DNA of 64,000 bases from contig JAUCEF010000008.1 of the NCBI GenBank assembly GCA_033558025.1, positions 620,001 through 684,000 on the forward strand, read 5' to 3'. Under the pieces are notes generated by a model that was not told where the DNA came from, made no database searches, and was given only the letters and a program-made list of their open reading frames with translations. The number at the start of each line of letters is the position of its first letter. Within the stretch, counting starts at the first letter, position 1. The stretch comes from Phytophthora sp. 'mugwort'. Its lineage: Eukaryota; Oomycota; Peronosporomycetes; Peronosporales; Peronosporaceae. Both the position numbers and the translations under genes were made by a program. Shown here piece after piece: positions 11,547-20,599 of this stretch.

Positions 11547-13085
11547 ATGAACCTTGCACTTGTTCTCGCCTTGGGCGCCAGTTCCTTCGCAGTCGCGACG
11601 GCCGACCTCGTTCAGTCCACATACAAGGGTTCCAGTGGTCTGCACGACATGGCCAAGTCTTCGGGCAAGTACATGGGTACGGCGGTGGATCAGGATCTGA
11701 AGGATGCTGCCGCACTCAAAGTCCTCAAGGACCTTGGTGAATTTGGCATGATCACTCCTTGTAACGCAATGAAGGTGCGTGGCATGGCATCTGCAGTGTA
11801 TAATTAATTATTCGAGGGCTAATGTTCTGTTATTGTTGACGTAGTGGGATGCTACTGAGAACGAGAAAAACAAATTTACTTACGATGCCGCCGAGGCGAT
11901 TATCGCTGTGGCCAAGGAATCAGGCGCCAAAGTCCGATGCCACACGTTGGTTTGGGTACGTTTTAGGAGGCAATTGATCAGCATTTTTGTAGTGACCCCT
12001 TATTTACCCGTTACTTCGTAATGTAACAGTATAAGCAGACGCCCGATTGGGTACATGGTCTCAACAAAGAAGACATGCTGAGTGCTCTGGAGAACCACAT
12101 CACCAAAGTGATGACGCACTTCGGCGATACTTGTTACGCATGGGACGTCGCGAACGAAGTCATGGAAGAAAACGGGCAGATGCGCGACTCGTTCTGGTAC
12201 AAGACAACGGGGATGGATTTCATGAAGACGGCCTTCAAGACTGCCAACTCAGTCAAGAAGTCGCTTGGTCTGAAAACAAAGTTGTACTACAATGACTTCA
12301 ACACGAACACCATCAACGACAAATCGACCGGGGTGTTGAAAATGGTCAAGGGTTTGATGGACGAAGGTATCACCGTCGACGGCGTTGGTTTCCAGTCTCA
12401 CTTTGGGTTTGCCGATCCTGCTACAACCGCCGATCAAGTGGCGAATTTGGAGCGCTTCACGGCTCTTGGCCTGGATGTTGCTCTCACGGAGCTCGACGTC
12501 ACTGCAAGCTCGCCTTTCCCGTCGGCGGAAGAGCAAGCCAAGCAGGCCAACGTCTACAAGAACACGGTCGCGGCCTGTAAAGAGGTGGAGAAATGCGTCG
12601 GTGTCACGATCTGGGGATTCGACGACAACTATTCGTGGTTGAGCACCAATGCGCCTCTGCCGTGGTACCAGCCAGGTGGAGCAAGCTCCCCCCTGGTACG
12701 CAAGTCTCTGTATGACGGCATCGTGGCTGGTTGGGGTGGATCTAGCAGCAATAGCTCGCAGACTGCGAACCCCGGAACCAGTAGCGGAACGGAAGAGCCC
12801 AGCATTGCGCAACCCACCGCTACGCAACCCACCGCTACGCAACCCACGGCCACTGAGGGCAGTGCGGAGGCGCCAGTTACGGAGGGTGGAAGCACTGAGC
12901 AGACGGCTAACACTTCAAGCGGAAGCAACACGCAGTCGTGGAATACTGGAACGGAGATTCCGAACCCACCTAACGGTACGACTCCTACGAGCGATAGCAA
13001 CACACAAAACACGGGAACCGGAACTGACACCGACGTCGCCAGTGACAGCAGCCATGCGAAGTGCAACCGCCGCCTTCGTGACTGA
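11547..13085 (+). CDS. Secreted GH10 endo-beta-1,4-xylanase, copy 1
   Basis: Three exons: 11547-11774, 11845-11955 and 12030-13085, with GT-AG introns of 70 and 74 nt, both phase 0. The product is 464 aa. Residues 1-19 form a signal peptide (LALVLALGASSFAVATA). A GH10 catalytic barrel follows to about residue 348. Key blocks are RCHTLVW at the exon 2 end, the acid/base glutamate E156 in WDVANE, GVGFQSHF, the nucleophile E267 in LTELDV, and WGFDDNYSW. Residues 349-464 are a Ser/Thr/Pro-rich tail with three near-identical ATQPT units, probably O-glycosylated, and I see no cellulose-binding module. The enzyme should cut xylan backbones outside the cell, typical of a plant-pathogen cell-wall-degrading enzyme. 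The start was chosen because the Inr lies 44 nt upstream and the upstream in-frame ATG at 11472 precedes it. Confidence 0.93.
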
Positions 13086-13164
13086 GTCTACGGTCTTCGT
13101 TTGTAGGCCGGTGAAGTGGGGGAAACCGTCTAGACTCGTTTATTCGTACACATTGTAGCGTATA

Positions 13165-13170
13165 AATAAA
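13165..13170 (+). promoter_or_regulatory. Poly(A) signal AATAAA after xylanase copy 1
   Basis: A canonical AATAAA lies 80 nt past the stop codon. The aligned site in copy 2 (about 46335-46345, minus strand) reads AATACA. Confidence 0.55.
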
Positions 13171-13199
13171 ACTTGGATATTGAAGTTGACGATTTCATG

Positions 13200-13600
13200 C
13201 TTGCCAACTCGAATTGGAATGAAGTATTACTATTGAATGTGAAATAGTATATGCTCACTAAAAATTTGTGCAAACGGATTTTGTGTGGTTTTAGCTTAAT
13301 GCCACTGACTGAGGTCCAAATGTGGCCACTGTGGCATAAGTACCGTTTGGCTCATGCATTTTGTTGATATGTAATTATACAGTGTAAATTTAAATCGTTG
13401 GCTGCGCGGAATACTGAAGTGTGCTAAGATGCTTAAGAAGGCCTTTTATAACGTTTAGGTTCTCAGTGCAAATGTTCTTGCGTTGCGGTGACCGCAACCA
13501 AGCTTAAGCCAAACTCAATACTTAGATGTGATACTAAGTAGGTTATGACAAATCTTAATTTATTATAGCAACATATATTTACTAGAGAGCCAATACATTG
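13200..13600. other. AT-rich intergenic stretch
   Basis: No coding frame or repeat is evident on either strand. Homology to the right arm of the duplication stops at about 13199. Confidence 0.3.
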
Positions 13601-13627
13601 CTAAGAAAAGAATATTTACGTGTAGCT

Positions 13628-13747
13628 GTGACTCACGGGGACTTATTACATTATATTGTTTCAACATGTGATTATATTATCACGGATATATTATATATTG
13701 AGTCACTTGCTGAAACAATATATTTTTATAATATAACCGGGAGTCAC
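13628..13747. mobile_element. MITE-like foldback element, about 120 bp
   Basis: The two ends are imperfect inverted repeats of about 36 nt: the left end starts GTGACTCACGGG and the right end, on the other strand, starts GTGACTCCCGG. Both arms end in ATATTGTTTCA. The interior is AT-rich and contains a second copy of GAGTCACTTG. Size, foldback structure and AT-richness fit a MITE or small foldback element. No clear target duplication was seen. Confidence 0.55.
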
Positions 13748-13770
13748 TTGTTAAGGAAAATAGTCGTATT

Positions 13771-14489
13771 ATGGCTCTCACCCAACGTCAGTCAAGTCTC
13801 GATGCTGTCCGGTCCGACCCGGTCCTGTTGCCACCCCCCATCGATATACACGTCGGTATTTCGTTTCGAACGTGTATGAATCCGCAGCCAATTACCTCTA
13901 CGCCGGATGCGATTTCGCGCTTGGAGGAGCAGGTCGGACGGAACCCACAAATTGTGGCCTGCACCATTCGTGATCATAGGTAAGGGTCCTTGTGGCAGTG
14001 TCTTCGAGAGTCTGAAGTCTACTCGCACGTGTCGGCGGTAGTAGCATCACTCCCATGCAAGTAATTACCAACTTTCACCACCGACAGAAGCTCAAGAAGG
14101 AGCATTTCGTCTGGTAGCGAACTGTGGTCGAAGCAAGATCAATGCCGACTACGCTGAAGATCGAAGCTTGTCCGGGGACCTATTTCTTACGACGATCTAC
14201 TCTCAGGCGGCCCAACAGTGGAAGCAACTCCATCAACGACGTTTTACGTAGGATTTCCTCCCTTGCACGAGCTCATCGACCGCCGTCTTCAAAACTGCAT
14301 GTGCTACAATACTCGCCCTGACGTAGACGACACTTTGACCAAGATGCACAGAAGCACGACTCACTGTACTTGTGTGTGGTCCTTCAGCACTGGTACGAGG
14401 CACGACCAACGTTTCATGAAGCTCGAGCGTTCTTCCAAGACATAAGAATCGACGACACACAGACGCCGTACTCTACGCCAATGTCTTAG
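13771..14489 (+). pseudogene. Unrecognised gene, probably broken or with unresolved introns
   Basis: The first exon-like frame runs from ATG 13771 to about 13980 (PPPIDIHVGISFRTCMNPQP; AISRLEEQVGRN) and stops exactly at a GTAAG that could be a splice donor. Further coding-like stretches occur in other frames: GAFRLVANCGRSKINADYAE with LTTIYSQAAQQWKQLHQRRF (about 14095-14250), and SLYLCVVLQHWYEARPTFHE ending PYSTPMS at the TAG 14487-14489. The pieces have a consistent hydrophilic, helical composition. The frame must change at least twice, only part of which simple introns could explain. It ends 66 nt before the convergent ferric reductase gene. No family was recognised. Confidence 0.4.
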
Positions 14490-14554
14490 TAGTGCAAATA
14501 GTTAATTATTTGAGAGAGGAATTGCCTAGAATGATGAAATCGTCTGCAAATCTT

Positions 14555-16279
14555 TTAAAACTCAAAGAGCTCCGTGTGCACGTCGAACTGCACCTTCATC
14601 ACCTTCGATAGTGTCATGCTTGTATCGAGCACAGCTTGCACCAAGGGCATGGGACCAGAGACTAGAACAGCGACGCGGTCCTTCCCGTCTTGTTGCGCCT
14701 GCTCCCCCAGCTCGCGAAGAATCGCGACCCTGTCAAAGCGTGAACCGTAGCGGAGACGATGACCGAGCTGCTGGCTCACCGGATCCTCAACATCTCGCTC
14801 GATATCAGTGACGTAGAACTCGCTGTGGAATGCACTTCTTGCATTGTCCCGGAGAATTTCACGAGGGAAATAGCCGTCTGGTACCGCACTCTCTTCGCCG
14901 TTCGGAACGGTAATATCCAGTAGCGCCTTGATAACGTCGTGATTCGGAATGGCCCACGCGAAGCGCACACTCTTGATCTCGGTGCGACCAAGGGTGTAGC
15001 GTTCATAGTGGAGCCAGTTGAGAATTGAGCGCATCGGGGTGATGCCAATGCCGCCAGCGAATAATGCAAAGTGAGAGTACGTCTCGGGGCTCTCAATATC
15101 AATTGACACGAGCCCATAAGGTCCATCCACCAAAAGATCAAACTGAGCCCCATCGTTCTTCATCGCTGCTTCATATACTTGAGCCGTCCAGTTGCCCGCA
15201 GACTTGATGTAGAACGAGACGATGTCCTCATGGGGCGCCGACGAGATCGTAAATGGATGCCACTGGAGCTTGGAAATGCTCGGGATGCATAAGAACGCGT
15301 ACTGCCCAGCCTCGAACTCAAAGACCTCTCCCGTATCTTTACGTACGCGTGAGAAGCTGATACGCGTGATGTTGCCTGGCAGCGTGGCCACGGAGACCTG
15401 ATTGCTGGAAATGACACCCATACCGTTGCTAGCGTTCAATACGTTGCCGTTCGAGTCCAAGTTAGCGTTCGTGGCGTCTTTCTTCTTGAACACGGTGCCC
15501 TGCTTGTAAATCCTTGTGCGGTACACGAGTCTGAAGGTCAAATCGATGATCCACGGCACAATACCAACTAACGCCAAGGCCGCACCATGAGCAATGCCAA
15601 TGACGAAGACAATCAAAAATAATACCCAGTGCACCCTTATGAAAAAATTAAAGAACCGTCGCCGGATAACGTTCAGCGACATGGCAAACAGCAGCAGCAT
15701 CGCTACCAACATGATGGTTCCAGTCGCGACCTTGCTGTCCTTATCCTGTTCATCTCCATGGTGGTGCGCCAGCAAGTACGCCAAGCCATGCAGAGCCGAC
15801 AACACAATGGTCGTGTAGGCGAAGAGCTTATGGTAAAACAGAGACCTCTCAAAGGAGATCCCCGTCAGCCCCAGCAAAAACACGTTGTTCCTTATAGCGA
15901 AGAAAAAGACTAGCAATAAACCGAGGGTGGCGATACTTCCCGACCCTCCTACGGATCGAGAACCGGCGAGAATGGCATTGACAACCACGAGGATCGCGAC
16001 GACGGGCAGCGTGAGCACCAAATCCCCCTTCTTGACGTTAAAGCTGGTAGTGAGCAACGGGACGGGCACGGAGAAGACGCGACGAGAGAGCGACCAGCGC
16101 GTCACCATCCAGGCACGAATAAGTGCTTGTAGGCGACCAGGAAGGCAGGCGCAAAGCTCTCTGGGCTGCCATGACTCGTCGTAGCGTGCAGAGGCGAAGG
16201 GAGTAGCAACGGGGATTGGGTCGGGCCGGGACGGCGTAGACGCTTGGCTGAAGTTGCTGTTCTTAGGCGAAATGTCCAT
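14555..16279 (-). CDS. Ferric-reductase-like transmembrane oxidoreductase (FRE/FRO/NOX superfamily)
   Basis: Single-exon gene for a 574-aa membrane flavocytochrome. A cytosolic N-terminus of about 85 residues is followed by membrane helices from about residue 86 to 250. They carry two His pairs spaced 14 apart (H150/H164 and H217/H231), the bis-heme ligand pattern of the ferric reductase domain. The C-terminal half holds an FAD-binding block (HPFTISSAP at 341-349) and an NAD(P)H-binding block (AGGIGITPMRS at 408-418), and ends VHTELFEF. The role would be electron transfer from NAD(P)H across the membrane to ferric iron/copper or oxygen. No EF-hands are present, so a calcium-regulated NADPH oxidase is less likely. 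The frame is open up to ATG 16357, but an Inr lies between the two ATGs, so the internal ATG at 16279 is preferred. Confidence 0.9.
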   Translation of the reverse strand: MDISPKNSNFSQASTPSRPDPIPVATPFASARYDESWQPRELCACLPGRLQALIRAWMVTRWSLSRRVFSVPVPLLTTSFNVKKGDLVLTLPVVAILVVVNAILAGSRSVGGSGSIATLGLLLVFFFAIRNNVFLLGLTGISFERSLFYHKLFAYTTIVLSALHGLAYLLAHHHGDEQDKDSKVATGTIMLVAMLLLFAMSLNVIRRRFFNFFIRVHWVLFLIVFVIGIAHGAALALVGIVPWIIDLTFRLVYRTRIYKQGTVFKKKDATNANLDSNGNVLNASNGMGVISSNQVSVATLPGNITRISFSRVRKDTGEVFEFEAGQYAFLCIPSISKLQWHPFTISSAPHEDIVSFYIKSAGNWTAQVYEAAMKNDGAQFDLLVDGPYGLVSIDIESPETYSHFALFAGGIGITPMRSILNWLHYERYTLGRTEIKSVRFAWAIPNHDVIKALLDITVPNGEESAVPDGYFPREILRDNARSAFHSEFYVTDIERDVEDPVSQQLGHRLRYGSRFDRVAILRELGEQAQQDGKDRVAVLVSGPMPLVQAVLDTSMTLSKVMKVQFDVHTELFEF

Positions 16280-16325
16280 CGGGACTGGTATACGGACCTG
16301 AGATTTGTGCAGTGCGTGGCGGATT

Positions 16326-16334
16326 CGAGAATGA
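16326..16334 (-). promoter_or_regulatory. Inr-like initiator deciding the ferric reductase start
   Basis: On the minus strand this reads TCATTCTCG, a good match to the oomycete initiator. It lies 47 nt upstream of ATG 16279 and downstream of ATG 16357. Transcripts starting here could not include the upstream ATG. Confidence 0.5.
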
Positions 16335-16399
16335 CGAGCGGTATAACCGTGAGTCACTACCTTTTGAGACAGGGCCTGCCGTCATCATGCAAGAGGGTT

Positions 16400-16960
16400 G
16401 CGCAAATACCAACACTAGCGGAACAGAAGCGATTTTTTCTAACTTAAAAGTGCAACTCGCGCGCAACTTGAGGCCATGACTTCAACCAAAGAACAGCCAG
16501 ATGGCTTGCAGACTCTGGAGGCTACGAAGCCAAAGAAAAAACAAAAAATTGAGTACTACACAGGCTTCAACAGGACGTTGCAACCAAACGGAGAATCAAA
16601 TTCTTGATCCAAAGCAAGCTCGGTCAGGATGAATGACCCTGCTGTCGCAACGCAACGATGCAAAGATGGGTAAACACGCACCGTAGCAGCGTCGATATTT
16701 TGTGACGAGTTGTGCTATATTAGAGAGTGGTTATCCCCCAAAACCGAGAGCCTGTATCACGCATGTTAACGGAATTCCTTGATGTTGTATCAGACACGTT
16801 AAGAGTTTTACAGTGCGTTCTTGTATTTGCACATACGAAGCTTAGGTCAATTAGGGGTTGATTTCTTCACACCTTTCCTGCACAGGGTTTGCATAGGGCG
16901 TTTAGTTTTTGTGTTTTCAGAAAATAAGATCTCACAGATGTCTGTGTGGTACACACAATT
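16400..16960. other. Stretch with only a 43-codon open frame
   Basis: A small plus-strand frame at 16476-16607 encodes a Lys/Glu-rich peptide (MTSTKEQPDG ... KPKKKQKIEYYTGF). It could be a leftover 5' exon of a transposase, but nothing links it to the piggyBac relic downstream. The motif CAGACACGTTAA at about 16793 recurs at about 18008, at the edge of a piggyBac intron, suggesting some duplicated DNA. Confidence 0.25.
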
Positions 16961-17049
16961 GAATAAATGATGGGAGGTGCCCTGGTGCGCCATCAGTTTC
17001 GCGCTCAGTTGAGATTTCCCCCGCCGCCGTTCAAGCCATCCATTCCGTG

Positions 17050-20000
17050 GCCCACGCACGAGCATGGCATTCCAGGATCGATGGAGAGAGCTAAAGCGCG
17101 GAGGCTGGGATTCGAAACGACCCGCAGGATTATCAAACGAGTAATTCTATATTAAGCCAGGAAAGACCAAAAAAAAAGGCTAGGACTACTTCGTGGGCGA
17201 TCACGAGCTGATGAAATACTTGGATCGCGTGGATACGTGGTGGATGCTATCGCATTTTCCACCAATGAGCTTGACGGGTTGTGCGTTGTTAGCGGAATGG
17301 GATCGCCAGCGAAAGGAAAGGAACGAAGCGGGACCGGAAGCCGCCGCACCGCGAGTTGAGAGCGAGCCAGTACCGCCATGTAGGCATTAGATGGCTTGCC
17401 GGTATGATACACGTTATGGGTCTAACATTATCGTGTATGGTACAGTTCCTTCGGACAATTCAGACCAAATCCACGGCGGCCCGCAGCTAGAGAGTACGAT
17501 ACCTACAGGTACAATGCTGTAGAGACTCACTTCGTTTGTGGCGATGCTGACGTCCTTGAATTTTGCTGCAGACACTTCCGCTTTCCCGATCTCAAACCAC
17601 AACCTCATTACCACTTTGTCCCACGTGATGAATGACGATTTAAGCGAATCAAACATAAGCAAGGAGGGTATGCGCGCAAGCGACGTATCGACTGATACGC
17701 ACCAAATGTGCTGGACACTAATATTGATCATTACTAACTAGCTATGGACTGTGACTTTCTCGGTAGAGATTCCATTACGACGCAACCTCGAGCAATCTCT
17801 TCGACATGGCCGACTCAGACAACAGCTATGAGAATCTGGAACCTGGATCGATTGATGTGGAGCATGGGCTTGTGATGTATGCGAGTCCCCGTGCACAACA
17901 AGAGGACGAAGAAACCAAAGAGGATGACAGCCAAGTCGAGGGTTTGTGCGGCATGTACATATACGTCGATACACGTTATAACTCTTATCGTGTATTTGTT
18001 TGTTGCATCAGACACGTTAACACAAGACACAAACATTATCGCTGCTGGAGACAACCCCTCAGCAAATCAAGACAAAGCTGCAAAAAGTGCGGACATCTTA
18101 GGCAGAGAGTTGTGCTGCTTTCGTGTTTTGCTTTTTGCGAGGGCCATTGCACCAACCAGAGAAAGGTTCGCGCACCCCTGGAAGAACACGGATGAAGGCG
18201 CCATTCCATGCGGCGGCTTCAGCAACTTCATGAAACGAGATCGGTTCAACCACTTCAGCAGAATAGTGACGAGAGAGCAGTCAGCGACCGAGCTTGGAAG
18301 CTATGCCCAGTCGTAGATGTCCGGCACGATACATTCCAGAGAGCTTCACACCACCACCAGTGATGGTGATTAACGAGACAATGCTTCCGTCTTCGTCACC
18401 GTTTAACCGAATGCGGACTTTCATGAAGGCTAAGCCTCATTGCTGGGGCACCAAACTATCAGTGTTGTGTTGTTCAGAGTCTGCGTACCTCATTCGGTAA
18501 GAATGAGAGCGTGGCTACGGGCACGGTCTCTCGTTTTTGGCTCTCAAGTTCGCTTATCGTGTCTGGTACACACTAACTTGCTGCCAATAGCGTGTCTGCT
18601 ACAGATTTGAAGTCTGTGGCGGCAAACGTCAAGCAAAGGATGACTCCGCTTGACACGAAGTCTGGGCCCGCAGCAGTCGGTATAAATCTTCGGTATGCGT
18701 TTGGTCCTACGGGACCACCAGATTTCAGATTGGTTGTCACGGATCGCTTCTACGTTTCGGTCATGTTGTCGATGAAGTTGCTTGCGATGAGATTTTAAAC
18801 CGTGAGAACTGCCATGACGGACAGAAAGGTTCTCTGCAAGGCAATTCTTGCAAAGAAGCTTCCCAGCGGCAGAAAAAGGAGTCCAATAAGCGCCAGGTAT
18901 GGATTGCCAGAGGCATATTTCACGTTGCAGAGTCGATACATGTGCCTTGAATTAAATTTTGGCGTTGTTGGGACAACCAAGGTGTCTTCGTGCTTGCGGC
19001 GGCAGGGAAATCCACGCTAGATAGAACCTTACGCCATGACAAAGCTGCTGGTGAACAAGTGATGTGCCAGATATTTGTGGAAGCCTATCAGTCATTCATG
19101 GTCGAAGTTGATGTGCATGACCAGCATCACATGCAAAGGTAAGTCCTCTTGTCGTGTACATACACACTTCGGTGTCAGCGCTAACGTGTCTTATACGTTG
19201 TGTTCTGTTGTGTTCTGTAGATACTCACTTCAACTGGCACTTCTATACAAGAAGTACTATAAATTCATATTTCTAGACCTCATCGACATTGCTATCGCCA
19301 ACGCCTTCATTGTCTACAATCACCGTCGGGTAGGAAAGAGCAAGGCCTCGCATGTCCGCTTCCTCAAAGAACTATATTTGCAGCTCAGTCAGCTCCAGGA
19401 CGACGATTAGAACCAGCTCTTGCGCGACCACGGCCTGCAGTCGACACCGCCCAAAGCGAGCCGCGGCGCAACGGCTTATGTTCCCCTGCAGACTGACGAG
19501 TGGAGGAAAATGCAACCGGAACGAAACGCAGAAGCGCCGACAGAGAGCTTGCAAGTTCTGTTCAGTTTTTGTAATGGGGTTACATGAAGAGTGCCAAGTC
19601 ACTGTTCAAAATGGTGTACCTAAGTACCCAAAGTGATGTAGCTAACATCATTATGACGTCACGACAATGATGTCACGGATAGGTACCACCAATATGGTAC
19701 AAAAACCTCAGAGCCACTCAATAGGATAACATCTAGGGTACTTTATAGGTGACTAATAGTTAGTATGTAGACGCATTAAAATGGGTTACCTATAAATACA
19801 TTCAGTCTTAAGTCTACGAAAAACTGGTAACAGTTGTTCACTGAGCGTTTGTATACTCTCCGGAAGCACACTTCCTGTGCGCAAGGTGTTGTGTGCTGTC
19901 ACAGTTTTGAAGCGCGCTGACCAAGAGCGCGCTGGTGAGACGACGTTCAATTGTGCGGCCTGCAAGTTGAAAACTTCGTCGACGCACTGGCTGGCATCGC

Positions 20001-20300
20001 GCGTTTTCCTCTGTAACACGGTGAAACATACGAGCAACGGGGTGGCAACGTCCTTCTTCGAAATATGGCATAAGCACTGGAAGGACGGAACGCGATCCCC
20101 CATACGCAGCGAAAGGGAAAGCTGTGAGCACGGAAGCCGGCAGTTTGTGCCGACGGTGAGAACGATGTCGAAAATTCGGATGCGCCGTCGAGCGAGGAAT
20201 CGGAGGGTGGCATCCTGCCGAGTAGCCGCCAGCGTGCACGCGCCACTGTTGACGGCGCAGAGGACTAGGCAAGTGTTTTATGCATGTTTTTTTAGTTGAG
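17050..20300 (+). pseudogene. Intron-containing piggyBac-type transposase relic
   Basis: Plus-strand relic of a DDE_Tnp_1_7 (piggyBac) transposase. An N-terminal domain (17065-17350: WRELKRGGWDSKRPAGLSN, DYFVGDHELMKYLDRVD) is followed by MADSDNSYENL at 17806, GGFSNFMKRDRFNHFSRIV near 18220, a DRAWKLCPVVDV-like block near 18290, LRLVVTDRFY-type sequence near 18730, DVHDQHHMQRYSLQLALLYK across 19110-19250, and a C-terminal Cys-rich domain ending EIWHKHWKDGT near 20080. Introns at 17942-18011, 18497-18604 and 19139-19220 splice in frame. Damage includes a frameshift near 18640, TAG at 19408 where the family has Trp, other stops, and a solo LTR at 19570-19903. Confidence 0.8.
19570..19903. mobile_element. 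Solo LTR inserted in the piggyBac gene, with 5-bp target duplication
   Basis: The 334-bp segment begins TGTAATGGGGTTACA, ends TGCTGTCACA (TG...CA ends), and is flanked on both sides by GTTTT (19565-19569 and 19904-19908). Deleting it with one GTTTT copy rejoins the Cys-rich reading frame of the transposase exactly. The first 15 bases match the LTR at 61982 at 14 positions. No internal retrotransposon sequence remains, so this is a solo LTR. Confidence 0.88.
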
Positions 20301-20599
20301 CAGTGTGCAATCTGCGAATGCCGTGCTGGCAGATCGCCATCTGTCGTGTAACTCTAAAAATCAACAAATGCGTTTGATGATTTCTCATCAGTCGTTCAGT
20401 TTTTGATCACAAATTGCTGAGTCACGGACATAATTTGCCTTAAATCATGTATCGTGACGACTCGTTATGCCATTAATACACGATAGATTGGCTGGGGGCA
20501 GCTATGGGTTCATTATCGCCCCGACTGTGAACAAGACAACAATACCAAATATATTGATGTCACTATGTGTGTACAGCATTGAGATAAACGTTTTCGTGT
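20301..20599. other. Spacer between the piggyBac and MULE relics
   Basis: No recognisable coding sequence. Probably contains the ends of one or both elements, which I could not define. Confidence 0.25.

Larger units (their letters stand above)
6535..13199. repeat. Left arm of a large inverted duplication
   Basis: This arm is the reverse complement of 46304-49742, with about 3.3 kb of extra DNA (about 7565-10900) that carries a hAT transposase relic. Three zones can be distinguished by eye. 6535-7560 is homologous but diverged from 48680-49742. 10912-13045 shows no difference from 46453-48586 anywhere I compared it, with coordinates in the two copies summing to 59498. 13046-13199 is homologous but diverged, with indels. 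Outside these limits homology stops. The zones carry a decayed secreted-protein fragment and the xylanase gene. Confidence 0.9.

Noticed and set aside
12249..12842. Long minus-strand open frame (197 codons), also 46656-47249 plus strand
   Set aside because: It lies antisense to the xylanase exon 3 and is a by-product of its G/C-rich third positions. The same shadow appears in both copies.
14555..16279. NADPH oxidase with calcium control
   Set aside because: Heme, FAD and NAD(P)H motifs fit the superfamily, but there is no EF-hand region and the length fits ferric reductases.
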